A DNA stretch of 16,346 nucleotides from Clostridia bacterium (GTDB lineage Bacteria > Bacillota > Sulfobacillia > SLMV01), in contig SLMV01000075.1 in the NCBI GenBank assembly GCA_007133365.1, forward strand, positions 1 through 16,346, read 5' to 3'. The notes beneath the pieces were generated by a model that was given only the letters and a program-made list of their open reading frames with translations, had not been told where the DNA came from and made no database searches. Position 1 is the first letter of the stretch. The number at the start of each line of letters is the position of its first letter. Positions 6,256 to 14,313 of the stretch are shown one piece after another. The translations under genes and the position numbers were made by a program.

Positions 6256-8394
6256 TTGGCCCGAAGTAAAAGGGTATACGAAGTTGCAAAAGAGTTGGGG
6301 ATTAAAAGCAAAGAAGTTCTAACGATCCTGCAAGATCAATTGGAATTAGATGTGACGAATCATATGTCCGCTATCAATAATCAAGTGGCCGAGCGGGTAC
6401 GTCGGATCGTCAAGGGAACCACCGAATCGGAACAAAAGACAAAACCGCCAGCCGAACCATCATCTAGGGTCGAAAAGGCCACGACGAAAAGGCCCTCGGC
6501 ACCCGATGATGAATCTGACCTCGAAGAGCCGGCGGGCAAAGAACCAGTTCGTCGCCGAAAGACGCTCAAGGACGATTCACCGACACCCCCGAAACGAAAG
6601 GCAAAAGAAGAACCGGAGGAGACGGAACCACGTTCCATTACACTTAGCGGTCCGCTTACGGTGGGCAAACTAGCCGAAACCTTGGGGATCGAAGCCATTA
6701 AATTGATGCAGCATTTAATTAGCCAGGGTATTATGGCCAGTATCAACCAGGAGTTAGATCTAGAAAGTGCCGCGAGTGTGGCCCGAGATCTTGGTTATAA
6801 GGTGGACCTTCAAGTGGATGCGGAAGAAGAGGAAGCAATTCGCCATCCGAGTCGCCGGATTGTTGGCGAATTGATCGAGCCGGATGATCCAGATCGCGCC
6901 CAAACGCGGGCCCCGGTGGTCACGGTGATGGGGCATGTTGATCATGGAAAGACCACGCTTTTGGATACCATCCGAAAGAGTTCGGTCATCGAGAGTGAAA
7001 TGGGAGGCATTACGCAGCATATCGGTGCCTCGACGATTTACCATGATGGCAAACCCATCGTGTTCTTGGATACCCCCGGACACGAAGCCTTTACCACCAT
7101 GCGCGCTCGAGGAGCCCAAGTGACCGATATTGTTGTCCTGGTTGTCGCGGCGGATGACGGGGTCATGCCGCAAACCAAAGAAGCGATCGACCATGCGCAA
7201 GCGGCTGGAGTGCCGATCATGGTCGCCGTAAACAAAATTGATGTGCCCAATGCCCAACCGGATCGCATTCGGCAAGAGTTAACCGCTTTCGAGTTGGTTC
7301 CGGAAGAATGGGGCGGCGATACGATCTATGTCAATCTTTCGGCGCTTCACGGTGATAACGTGGAAGAGTTGCTCGAGATGATCAATCTCGTCGCGGAAAT
7401 CGAAGAATTGACCGGCGATCCCGAAAAACGGGCCCACGGGATTATTATCGAAAGCGAACTCGACAAGGGACGCGGACCGGTGGCTACCGTCCTCATCCAG
7501 GGCGGCACGCTCCATCGAGGCGATCCCTTTGTAGCCGGCGCTTACGGCGGCCGGGTTCGCGCTATGTTTAATGATCACGGAGATCCAGTAGACGAAGCCG
7601 GACCTTCGATGCCGGTGGCGGTGCTGGGCCTAAACGGCGTACCAGAGGCCGGCGATCTTCTCGTGGCAATGCCGTCTGATTCCGACGCCAAAAGCCTGGC
7701 CTCGGACCTTCAGGAAAAGGAACGTCTCAAGGATCTTCAATTGGCGGCACCGGTATCTCTGGAAGATTTCCATTCGGAGTTTGATAAAGATCTCAACATT
7801 ATCTTAAAAGCCGATGTCCATGGATCGTTGGATGCTTGTCAACAGGCGTTGGAGCGAATCAGTAATGAAGAAGTATCGGTCCGGGTCCTCCACGGAGGCG
7901 TTGGGGCCATTACCGAATCCGATGTCATGCTGGCGTCCGCCTCCGAAGGAGTCATTTTGGGCTTTAACGTGCGTCCAACCGGAAAGGCGCAACAATCCGC
8001 CGATCAGCTGGGCGTTGACATTCGCTCCTATCGCGTCATTTACGAGCTGCTAAATGACGTGGAAAAGGCGATTACCGGCATGCTTTCCCCCAAATATCGG
8101 GAAGTGGTTATTGGTCGAGCGGAAGTCCGAGAAGTCTTTAAAGTGCCCAACGCCGGCTTTGTTGCGGGACTTTATGTCAGTGACGGCGTCATTCGTCGGA
8201 ATGCCAACGTCCGCCTGGTTCGGGATGGGCGCGTTATCCATGAAGGTGCCATTGACTCGCTCCGACGGTTCAAAGATGATGTTCGCGAAGTCAAGTCGGG
8301 TTTTGAGTGTGGGCTTAGCATTGAAAATTACAATGATGTGCGAGTCGGTGACGAGATCGAAGCGTTTATCGAAGAAGAAGTACCTCGCGGTTGA
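6256..8394 (+). CDS. infB: Translation initiation factor IF-2
   Basis: IF2 is the GTPase that positions initiator fMet-tRNA on the 30S subunit and promotes 50S joining. The 712-residue protein is of the shorter Gram-positive type. It has two IF2-N modules (about 1-52 and 128-180) separated by a charged, Pro/Lys/Glu-rich linker (53-127). The GTPase domain has G1 GHVDHGKT (226-233), G2 GITQHIGA (251-258), G3 DTPGHEAF (272-279), G4 NKID (326-329) and G5 SAL (362-364). The beta-barrel and C-terminal tRNA-binding domains follow to the end. The start is TTG 6256, 6 bases after GGAGGTGA (6242-6249), which contains the rnpM stop, so translation of the two is probably coupled. No ylxP gene lies between infB and rbfA. 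Confidence 0.98.
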   Translation: MARSKRVYEVAKELGIKSKEVLTILQDQLELDVTNHMSAINNQVAERVRRIVKGTTESEQKTKPPAEPSSRVEKATTKRPSAPDDESDLEEPAGKEPVRRRKTLKDDSPTPPKRKAKEEPEETEPRSITLSGPLTVGKLAETLGIEAIKLMQHLISQGIMASINQELDLESAASVARDLGYKVDLQVDAEEEEAIRHPSRRIVGELIEPDDPDRAQTRAPVVTVMGHVDHGKTTLLDTIRKSSVIESEMGGITQHIGASTIYHDGKPIVFLDTPGHEAFTTMRARGAQVTDIVVLVVAADDGVMPQTKEAIDHAQAAGVPIMVAVNKIDVPNAQPDRIRQELTAFELVPEEWGGDTIYVNLSALHGDNVEELLEMINLVAEIEELTGDPEKRAHGIIIESELDKGRGPVATVLIQGGTLHRGDPFVAGAYGGRVRAMFNDHGDPVDEAGPSMPVAVLGLNGVPEAGDLLVAMPSDSDAKSLASDLQEKERLKDLQLAAPVSLEDFHSEFDKDLNIILKADVHGSLDACQQALERISNEEVSVRVLHGGVGAITESDVMLASASEGVILGFNVRPTGKAQQSADQLGVDIRSYRVIYELLNDVEKAITGMLSPKYREVVIGRAEVREVFKVPNAGFVAGLYVSDGVIRRNANVRLVRDGRVIHEGAIDSLRRFKDDVREVKSGFECGLSIENYNDVRVGDEIEAFIEEEVPRG

Positions 8395-8418
8395 AGCTGA
8401 TAAGTGGGTGATGACCGA

Positions 8419-8784
8419 ATGGTAAAGGACGCATTTTTACGGCGCGTCAACCAGGAGATCAAGGAAATCGTCGGAGAAATTATCTCGAGTGAACTCAAAG
8501 ATCCCCGTGTTGGGATGGCAACGGTGGTAAGTGTCGATCTAGCAACCGACTTGGGGCATGCCAAGATCTACGTTTCGGTCATTGGCGATGCGGACGAGCA
8601 GGCGCGAACGATGGAAGGCATTCGGAGTGCGACCGGCTATATTCGTACCGAGTTAAGTGATCGAACGCGGTTAAAGTTTGTTCCGGAATTGGTGTTTTAT
8701 CTCGATACGTCGGCAGAATACGCCGCGCATATCGAATCGCTACTAAAACAGATCCGTAAGGAAAGAGGGGACGAACCATCTTGA
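8419..8784 (+). CDS. rbfA: 30S ribosome-binding factor RbfA
   Basis: RbfA binds the immature 30S subunit near the 5' end of 16S rRNA (helix 1 region) and supports late maturation and cold growth. ATG 8419 gives 121 residues, normal for the family. The protein shows the KH-like fold signatures LKDPRVGMATVVSVDLATDLGHAKIYVSV (about 26-54), the GYIRTEL helix (about 74-80), and PELVFYLD, which matches the usual PEL.F..D. The ribosome site GGGTGA (8406-8411), 7 bases upstream, supports ATG 8419. A GTG at 8404 is in frame, but its start would precede that site. The gene lies 24 bases after infB and overlaps nrnA by 4 bases. It shares the 30S maturation role with RimP in the same operon. Confidence 0.95.
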   Translation: MVKDAFLRRVNQEIKEIVGEIISSELKDPRVGMATVVSVDLATDLGHAKIYVSVIGDADEQARTMEGIRSATGYIRTELSDRTRLKFVPELVFYLDTSAEYAAHIESLLKQIRKERGDEPS

Positions 8785-9773
8785 GTCAACTCGCCTCGGA
8801 ATTGACGGATCTCATCCGCCGTGCGGACCGAATCCTGATCCCGATGCATGTGGATCCGGACGGAGATAGTGTCGGTTCCGTTTTGGCAATGGGATGGGCC
8901 TGTCAAGCCCTGGGCAAATCGGTTACATTGGTCGGAGCCGATCCGGTTCCACAAAAATATCGATTCCTGGCCGGCACGGATCAGATTCAGCAAATGTCGA
9001 GTGCCCCAGAGCCCTTCGATTTGCTGCTTCTTCTCGATTGCAGCACGGTGGACCGAATCGGGGCCGCGCGTCAGGTCGTCGATGACTGGGACCGGTTGAC
9101 CATTGCCGTCGTCGATCATCATCCTGGCGTCAAACCCGACGGGGATTGGCACTGGATTGACCCGGAGATGGCGGCCACGGCCGAAATGATCTTTGACTGG
9201 TTCGAGTGGATGGATCTCACGCCAACACCCGGTATTGCGTCGGCCATGTACACGGCCATTGCGACGGATACTGGGTTTTTTGCCTATTCCAATACCACTG
9301 CGGCCACTTTCCGTCGCGTGGCGGCCTTGGTGGATCAAGGGGCTTCGCCCCATAGGGTTTATGAGGAAGTTCATGAGCGGCGCCGTTTGTCCGCGGTAAA
9401 ACTTCAAGGCCGGGCTATCGAGAACCTGCAACTATCCGATGGCGGGCGGTTGGCCTGGTCGGTCCTTACGCCCTCTGAGTTTCAGGCGTCGGAAGCGGCC
9501 CCCGAAGACTCCGATGGATTGATCAACGCCTTACGGGCAATCGATAGTATTGAGGTTGCCATCTTGTTTAGCCAATTGGATTTCGATGATAAAATCAAAG
9601 TCAGTTTTCGTTCGCGAGGGGGCGTCGACGTCGGCGCACTCGCGGCGGATTTTGGTGGGGGAGGGCATGCAAAAGCGGCGGGGGCCCATCTGCAAAAAGA
9701 GTTGGATGTGACCGTCAAGCAAGTGCTTGCGGCTGCCCGCCAAGCGCTCATTCGAGAAGGGCATCCATCATGA
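8781..9773 (+). CDS. nrnA: Bifunctional oligoribonuclease and pAp phosphatase NrnA (DHH family)
   Basis: NrnA degrades short oligoribonucleotides (nanoRNA) to mononucleotides and dephosphorylates 3'-phosphoadenosine 5'-phosphate. In bacteria lacking Orn it finishes RNA decay. The 330-residue protein has the DHH phosphoesterase motifs HVDPDGDS (23-30), LLLDCS with Asp86, DHH (112-114) and TDTG with Asp163. These are followed by a DHHA1 domain with FRSRGGVDVGALAADFGGGGHAKAAG (276-301). TTG 8781 overlaps the rbfA stop as TTGA, with a purine-rich site ending about 10 bases upstream, so coupled translation is likely. Its place between rbfA and truB is common in Clostridia-type Firmicutes. Together with PNPase and RNase J in this window it forms an mRNA-to-nucleotide degradation set. 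Confidence 0.93.
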   Translation: MSQLASELTDLIRRADRILIPMHVDPDGDSVGSVLAMGWACQALGKSVTLVGADPVPQKYRFLAGTDQIQQMSSAPEPFDLLLLLDCSTVDRIGAARQVVDDWDRLTIAVVDHHPGVKPDGDWHWIDPEMAATAEMIFDWFEWMDLTPTPGIASAMYTAIATDTGFFAYSNTTAATFRRVAALVDQGASPHRVYEEVHERRRLSAVKLQGRAIENLQLSDGGRLAWSVLTPSEFQASEAAPEDSDGLINALRAIDSIEVAILFSQLDFDDKIKVSFRSRGGVDVGALAADFGGGGHAKAAGAHLQKELDVTVKQVLAAARQALIREGHPS

Positions 9774-10660
9774 ACGGGGTCGTCAATGCGTTTAAGCCAC
9801 CGGGTTGGTCGTCCCATGATCTTGTGCAATTAGCACGGCGATGCTGGGGGATCAAGAAGGTGGGGCACGCGGGAACCCTCGATCCTGGCGCCGCTGGTGT
9901 TTTGCTGCTTCTACTCGGTCGAGGGACACGATTACAAGAATACCTCATGCCTTTAGAAAAAGTTTACTACGGTGAAGTGACGTTCGGTATTGGGACGGAT
10001 ACAGGAGATGGTTTTGGTGAGGTCACTCACCAAGATGCGAATCCGCCGACCGACTGGCGGGCCCTTGCTAACGTTTTGCCTCAGTTTGTGGGCGCGATCG
10101 AGCAGACACCCCCCATGGCATCGGCCTTAAAACATCAGGGCGTTCCTCTCTATCGGCTGGCGCAAAGAGGGCAAACGGTTCCCAGAAAATCACGCACGGT
10201 CGAGGTTTATAATATTGAATTGATTGACTATCGGCTCGAGTTCCCTCCCCGGGCCCTCCTCCGCGTCCAGTGTGGCGCTGGGACTTATATTCGTACCCTA
10301 TTTCAGGATCTCGCAGGCGCTTTGGGCACGTCCGGATATATGTCCTTATTGCTTCGAAGCCGAATTGGTCATTTTGATGTATCCACCGCTCAATTTCCTG
10401 CGAATTTCCCCCGTGTTTGCGTTCATCCTTTAGGAAATGCAGTGTCTTTTCTCCGGAAAGTGGTGCTGGACTGGCCGACGGCGTTTGGCGTGTTAAATGG
10501 GCGCTCCCCGCACTTACATGAACCCGATGGGTTAATCCGACTGATGAGCCCGGACGGGCAATTTCTCGCCATTGCGGAGGTCGGGGCGTTTGGGACCCGC
10601 TTACGGAAGGTGTTTGCCCACAAGGATGAATTGAACAAGGGCGGAGGGGACTCCAATTGA
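9770..10660 (+). CDS. truB: tRNA pseudouridine-55 synthase TruB
   Basis: TruB converts U55 of the T-loop in nearly all tRNAs to pseudouridine and also acts as a tRNA chaperone. The 296-residue protein has the N-terminal NAFKPPGWSSHD motif (6-17), the catalytic GHAGTLDP motif with Asp38 (32-39), KVYYGEVTFGIGTDTGD (64-80), and GAGTYIRTL with Arg175. A short C-terminal TruB-type domain (about 222-283) follows, giving a length slightly under the 305-315 usual in model bacteria. ATG 9770 overlaps the nrnA stop as ATGA, and GAGAAGGG (9754-9761) lies 8 bases upstream. It overlaps ribF by 4 bases at its own stop. The pairing with ribF and rpsO is conserved across many bacteria. Confidence 0.96.
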   Translation: MNGVVNAFKPPGWSSHDLVQLARRCWGIKKVGHAGTLDPGAAGVLLLLLGRGTRLQEYLMPLEKVYYGEVTFGIGTDTGDGFGEVTHQDANPPTDWRALANVLPQFVGAIEQTPPMASALKHQGVPLYRLAQRGQTVPRKSRTVEVYNIELIDYRLEFPPRALLRVQCGAGTYIRTLFQDLAGALGTSGYMSLLLRSRIGHFDVSTAQFPANFPRVCVHPLGNAVSFLRKVVLDWPTAFGVLNGRSPHLHEPDGLIRLMSPDGQFLAIAEVGAFGTRLRKVFAHKDELNKGGGDSN

Positions 10661-11634
10661 AATGCTACTCGCTGTCCGAGTTTTCCCAAGCGCCGAAGAC
10701 CAAACCCCGATTTGTGGTCGTGGGAGCCTTCGATGGCGTTCATCGGGGTCATCAGCACCTCGTTTCGACGACCCGCCAAAGTGCATTGGAAAACGGTGGG
10801 GAACTGATCGTCCTTACGTTCTGGCCACCACCGAACTATTTTCTGGCCGGCCACCGATTCCAATTTTTGACGACAAAACGGCGCCGCGCCCAATTGTTTG
10901 AGCATTTCGGGGCCGATGCGCTGGTCACCATCCCTTTTGATGCGGCCATGGCCAACCGAAGCGCTTGGACCTTCGCTGCCGATGTTCTCGATCGACAATT
11001 GCAGGCAGATCAGGTGGTGGTGGGCTATAATTTTACCTTTGGCCGAAACGCGGAGGGCCACGCTGCCCGCCTTGAAGCATTGGCCGCTCAACTGGGATTT
11101 GAGGTTACGGTCTTGCCACCGGTGTTTTTAGGAGGAAAACCGGTTTCAAGCACCCGGATCCGACATCTATTGATGGCCGGCGACGTTGCATCCGCCGCCC
11201 ATCTCCTTGGGCGCTTCCACGACGTGACCGGCCGTGTCATTCCGGGGGAGACGCGGGGACGGAAACTGGGGTTTCCCACGGCTAATCTTCGGATTCACAG
11301 TCCGGCTTTGCTTCCGGCGAAAGGCGTTTATGCGGTCGAGGTGGCGCACAACGATACCGCGTTAGGATTGGGCGTTGCCAATGTGGGCAGTAGTCCGACC
11401 TTCTCCCAAGGCCAATCGGATTCACGGTCCGTGGAAGTCCATTTGATTGATAAGGCGGGCAATTGGTACGGGGAGGCGCTCACCGTCTATTTTTTGGCCT
11501 GGTTACGTAAGACCAAGGTTTTCGATCATCCCGATAAATTGACGGCACAGATCGCACGCGATGTACGCGTGACAAAACAACTTGCGCGAACGGACGCAAG
11601 GGAAAGTTTGCAGCATGGATTGCGACTGTGCTAA
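10657..11634 (+). CDS. ribF: Bifunctional riboflavin kinase / FAD synthetase RibF
   Basis: RibF phosphorylates riboflavin to FMN and then adenylates it to FAD in the cytoplasm. The 325-residue protein has both modules. The N-terminal nucleotidyltransferase has GAFDGVHRGH (23-32), NFTFGRNAEG (125-134) and SSTRIR (164-169). The C-terminal kinase has GETRGRKLGFPTAN (197-210), GVYAVEV, GVANVGSSPTF (239-249), and Glu260 in VEVHLID as the probable catalytic residue. TTG 10657 overlaps the truB stop as TTGA, with GGAGGGGA (10643-10650) 6 bases upstream. No FMN riboswitch is visible, and expression appears tied to the translation-factor operon. The ribF stop codon is part of the -10 of a probable rpsO promoter. 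Confidence 0.96.
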   Translation: MKCYSLSEFSQAPKTKPRFVVVGAFDGVHRGHQHLVSTTRQSALENGGELIVLTFWPPPNYFLAGHRFQFLTTKRRRAQLFEHFGADALVTIPFDAAMANRSAWTFAADVLDRQLQADQVVVGYNFTFGRNAEGHAARLEALAAQLGFEVTVLPPVFLGGKPVSSTRIRHLLMAGDVASAAHLLGRFHDVTGRVIPGETRGRKLGFPTANLRIHSPALLPAKGVYAVEVAHNDTALGLGVANVGSSPTFSQGQSDSRSVEVHLIDKAGNWYGEALTVYFLAWLRKTKVFDHPDKLTAQIARDVRVTKQLARTDARESLQHGLRLC

Positions 11635-11637
11635 AAT
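11608..11637 (+). promoter_or_regulatory. Probable internal promoter for rpsO-pnp
   Basis: TAAAAT (11632-11637) is preceded by TG at 11629-11630, making an extended -10. A partial -35, TTGCAG (11608-11613), lies 18 bases upstream. The -10 overlaps the ribF stop TAA. A start near 11644 would give an rpsO leader of about 90 bases. Separate promoters for rpsO within this gene block are usual in bacteria. Confidence 0.5.
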
Positions 11638-11639
11638 TC

Positions 11640-11724
11640 AAGGGTATCAAGTCGAACCGTGACGGGGTTGTTCGATCTCCTCCGACGACAGCTCGGTCAA
11701 CGGCGATTATCCCTTCAAGGAGGT
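11640..11724 (+). promoter_or_regulatory. Structured rpsO leader, possible S15 autoregulatory element
   Basis: The leader can fold as a three-way junction. P1 pairs AAGGG (11640-11644) with CCCTT (11711-11715) and may extend with bulges. P2 is TCGAA/TTCGA (11652-11656/11671-11675) topped by CCG/CGG (11657-11659/11663-11665). P3 is CCGA/TCGG (11682-11685/11693-11696). The ribosome site AAGGAGGT (11717-11724) directly follows P1, and its GGAGG can pair instead with CCTCC (11679-11683), which would break P3. S15 represses its own mRNA in several bacteria through varied leader structures. This leader fits that theme but matches no known class that I can confirm. Confidence 0.4.
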
Positions 11725-11732
11725 CATAACTA

Positions 11733-12002
11733 ATGAGCTTGCGTAAGGATATCAAAGAAGAGATTATTGAGGAATTCAAACTGCACGATTCGGATACGGG
11801 GTCTCCAGAAGTTCAAATTGCGCTTTTGAGCAAGCGGATTCGAGAGCTGACCGAGCATTTGCGGGAGCACTCAAAAGACCACCACTCGCGTCGCGGACTT
11901 TTGAAGATGGTGGGACGGCGGCGGAGTTTGCTTAATTACCTACGAAAACAGGATCCGGAACGTTACTACGATATTATCAAGCGTGTCGGCATTCGCCGAT
12001 AA
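11733..12002 (+). CDS. rpsO: 30S ribosomal protein S15
   Basis: S15 is a primary 16S rRNA-binding protein of the 30S platform and contacts the 50S subunit through bridge B4. The 89-residue protein is the standard length. It carries the conserved DTGSPEVQIALLS segment (21-33) and the rRNA-binding HLREHSKDHHSRRGLL (42-57), with His42 and Asp49 at the usual contact positions. ATG 11733 follows the excellent ribosome site AAGGAGGT (11717-11724) by 8 bases. It is followed 66 bases later by pnp with no terminator in between, the very conserved rpsO-pnp pair. Regulation by its own product is possible through the folded leader. Confidence 0.98.
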   Translation: MSLRKDIKEEIIEEFKLHDSDTGSPEVQIALLSKRIRELTEHLREHSKDHHSRRGLLKMVGRRRSLLNYLRKQDPERYYDIIKRVGIRR

Positions 12003-12056
12003 ATTGTTGATTCAACCAGAATGCGTCTTTTGACATCCCGAAGTGATAGATTTAGT

Positions 12057-12063
12057 GGAGGTG
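12057..12063 (+). promoter_or_regulatory. Ribosome binding site that sets the pnp start
   Basis: GGAGGTG (12057-12063) lies 5 bases before TTG 12069. An upstream in-frame ATG at 12021 would add 16 residues with no family similarity and would place this site inside the coding sequence. Confidence 0.85.
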
Positions 12064-12068
12064 TATTT

Positions 12069-14198
12069 TTGAATAAGAAAACATTTGTACATGAAACTGC
12101 AGGTCGTCCGATAACGTTTGAATTTGGCAAATTGGCAGGTTTAGCCCAAGGTTCTGTGACAATGCAGTGGGGAGAGACCGTGATTTTGGCCACGGCCTGT
12201 GCTAGCCCCGAACCACGGGAAGGATTGGATTTCCTTCCGTTTCGGGTGGATTTTGAGGAACGGCAATATGCTATTGGTCGCATTCCGGGGAGCTTCTTCC
12301 GCCGTGAAGGGAAGCCTTCGGACGAGGCAACCCTCGCTATGCGTTTGATCGACCGTCCGCTTCGTCCGCTTTTCCCCAAAGGCTATCATCACGATGTTCA
12401 AGTTGTGATCACGGTTCTTTCCTATGATCCGGATTGTCCGTCGGATGTGTTGGGCATTATTGGAGCGTCGATGGCACTGAACGTCTCGGATATCCCCCTC
12501 ACGACTCCGGTCGGAGCCGTGCGCGTCGGATTGGTCGATGAAGCCCTTGTCATTAATCCGGATCACGAACAGATGAAAAATAGCCGGTTAGATCTGATCG
12601 TGGCCGGCAGCGAAGAAGCGGTGTTGATGGTGGAGGCGGGTGCCCACGAAGTACCCGAAGAAACCGTCTTGGAAGCCATATTTGTCGGACATGAAGAAAT
12701 TAAGAAGATGGCTGCCTTTCAACGAGAGGTCGTCGAAGAAATCGGCTTGGATTCAGAAACCAAAACCCTTCGGACCATTCCGTCGGAAATTGAGGAGTCG
12801 GTTCGTCGTGTTGCACAAGACAAGGTCAAAGAGGCACTTTCCGTCAATGGTAAGGCGGATCGTCATGAGGCCAAAGACGAGGTCCGGCAGGCGGTCCACG
12901 AAGAATTGGACGAGACGTTCCCCGAGGGCGTCGAGGAAATCGATAAAGTCCTCAGTCAGTTGGAACGAGAAGAGATGCGTAACGCCATCCTATCTGAAAA
13001 CCGACGGATCGACGGGCGGAGAACCGATGAAATCCGGCCCATCAGTTGCGAAGTCGGCTTCCTTCCTCGGGTTCACGGCAGCGGTTTGTTCAATCGCGGT
13101 GAGACCCAGGTGCTTACGGTGGCGGCACTGGGAACCGTCAGTGACCGACAAATGATCGACAGCATGAGTTTTATGGGGTCGGAATTTAAACGCTATTTCC
13201 ACCACTATAACTTCCCACCCTATAGCACCGGTGAAGCACGCTTTATGCGGATGCCCAGCCGTCGCGAAATTGGACACGGGGCTCTGGCCGAGCGGGCGAT
13301 TCTTCCGATTCTTCCCTCTGAGGACGATTTCCCCTACACCATGCGATTGGTTTCCGAAGTCCTTGCTTCAAATGGCTCGACCTCGATGGCAAGTGTTTGT
13401 GCGAGTTCATTGGCCTTGATGGATGCCGGCGTGAACATTAAGAATCCCGTGTCCGGCATCGCCATGGGACTGATCAAAGAAGGCGATCAGTTTGCCGTTC
13501 TCTCCGATATCATGGGCATTGAGGATCATCTAGGTGACATGGACTTCAAAGTGGCGGGGACCGCCGAGGGTGTGACCGCTGTGCAGATGGATATGAAAGT
13601 TCCCGGGGTCACCAAGGAGATCTTGCAGATTGCGCTTGAGCAAGCACGTGACGGACGTCAGCATATTCTCAACTGCATGCTGTCTGTGATTCCGAAACCG
13701 CGAACAGAAATGTCCCAGCGTGCACCGCGCATGGTCACGCTCAAGGTGAATCCATCAAAAATCCGCTATATCATCGGGCCTGGCGGAAAGATGATCAACA
13801 GCATCATTGACGATTATGGTGTCCAGGTTGATGTCGAAGATGATGGTACCGTCTATGTATTTTCCGAAAACGCAGAAGGTATTGAGGGCGCAATGGATCG
13901 CATCAAACAACTGACGGCGGACGTCGAAGTCGGACAGATCTACCGGGGCAAAGTAAAGCGCATTATTGATAAGTTGGGCGCCTTTGTCGAGATCTTGCCA
14001 AATCAAGAGGGACTGGTGCATATTTCTAAGTTGGATACGGAATACGTATCGGCGCCTTCCGATCTGCTTTCGGTCGGTGATGAAATCATGGTCAAATTGA
14101 CGGAAGTGGATAAGATGGATCGCCTTAATCTCTCCCGTGAAGCGGTCATTAAAGAGTTGGGCCGGGAGGAAGTTGAAAAACAGGAAAAACGAGGTTAA
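12069..14198 (+). CDS. pnp: Polyribonucleotide nucleotidyltransferase (PNPase)
   Basis: PNPase is a trimeric 3'-5' phosphorolytic exoribonuclease that degrades mRNA and can add 3' tails. TTG 12069 gives 709 residues, close to the 705 of B. subtilis. The order is RNase PH domain 1 (about 1-210, with FFRREGKPSD at 76-85), helical domain (about 212-300), and RNase PH domain 2 (about 312-545) with NRRIDGRR (311-318), SMASVCASSLALMDAG (439-454) and the catalytic-site residues Asp486, Asp492 and Lys494. A KH domain with GPGG (570-573) and an S1 domain (about 622-690) follow. It is co-oriented with rpsO and probably co-transcribed. RNase J follows 515 bases downstream, and these two enzymes are known to work together in Firmicutes mRNA decay. 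Confidence 0.98.
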   Translation: MNKKTFVHETAGRPITFEFGKLAGLAQGSVTMQWGETVILATACASPEPREGLDFLPFRVDFEERQYAIGRIPGSFFRREGKPSDEATLAMRLIDRPLRPLFPKGYHHDVQVVITVLSYDPDCPSDVLGIIGASMALNVSDIPLTTPVGAVRVGLVDEALVINPDHEQMKNSRLDLIVAGSEEAVLMVEAGAHEVPEETVLEAIFVGHEEIKKMAAFQREVVEEIGLDSETKTLRTIPSEIEESVRRVAQDKVKEALSVNGKADRHEAKDEVRQAVHEELDETFPEGVEEIDKVLSQLEREEMRNAILSENRRIDGRRTDEIRPISCEVGFLPRVHGSGLFNRGETQVLTVAALGTVSDRQMIDSMSFMGSEFKRYFHHYNFPPYSTGEARFMRMPSRREIGHGALAERAILPILPSEDDFPYTMRLVSEVLASNGSTSMASVCASSLALMDAGVNIKNPVSGIAMGLIKEGDQFAVLSDIMGIEDHLGDMDFKVAGTAEGVTAVQMDMKVPGVTKEILQIALEQARDGRQHILNCMLSVIPKPRTEMSQRAPRMVTLKVNPSKIRYIIGPGGKMINSIIDDYGVQVDVEDDGTVYVFSENAEGIEGAMDRIKQLTADVEVGQIYRGKVKRIIDKLGAFVEILPNQEGLVHISKLDTEYVSAPSDLLSVGDEIMVKLTEVDKMDRLNLSREAVIKELGREEVEKQEKRG

Positions 14199-14213
14199 GT
14201 GCTCGCCAATAGT

Positions 14214-14234
14214 CGGTCACGCTGGTCTTGACCG
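14214..14234 (+). terminator. Weak hairpin after pnp, possible transcript end
   Basis: CGGTCA (14214-14219) pairs with TGACCG (14229-14234) across 9 bases, starting 16 bases after the pnp stop. Only scattered T residues follow, so it is a poor intrinsic terminator. It may instead be a 3' stabilising structure together with the larger repeat at 14255-14313. Confidence 0.25.
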
Positions 14235-14254
14235 TAACATTTAAGATAGGGAAT

Positions 14255-14313
14255 GCTCCGTTCCCGGTAGCAATGTAACGATTTCGGAATGAGGGTCCGA
14301 CTGGGAACGGAGC
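14255..14313. repeat. 11-bp perfect inverted repeat with nested hairpin
   Basis: GCTCCGTTCCC (14255-14265) and GGGAACGGAGC (14303-14313) are perfect complements around 37 bases. Inside is a smaller hairpin, TCGGA/TCCGA (14284-14288/14296-14300). Outside, AACATT (14236-14241) can pair with AATGTT (14317-14322). The result is a potential folded element of about 87 bases on either strand. No poly-T follows on either side, so a simple terminator is unlikely. A small RNA, a 3' UTR structure or a miniature repeat family are all possible. Confidence 0.55.

Noticed and set aside
8697..9431. Long minus-strand open frame (244 codons) opposite rbfA-nrnA
   Set aside because: It lies fully antisense to well-supported genes, shows no recognisable domain, and has the His/Arg/Pro-rich composition of a shadow frame.
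12030..12058. Perfect -35 TTGACA (12030-12035) between rpsO and pnp
   Set aside because: No acceptable -10 lies 16-18 bases downstream, and any start would fall at or after the pnp ribosome site. It is probably a chance match.
12021..12068. ATG 12021 as start of pnp
   Set aside because: It would add 16 unrelated residues. GGAGGTG 5 bases before TTG 12069 and alignment with known PNPase starts favour the TTG.
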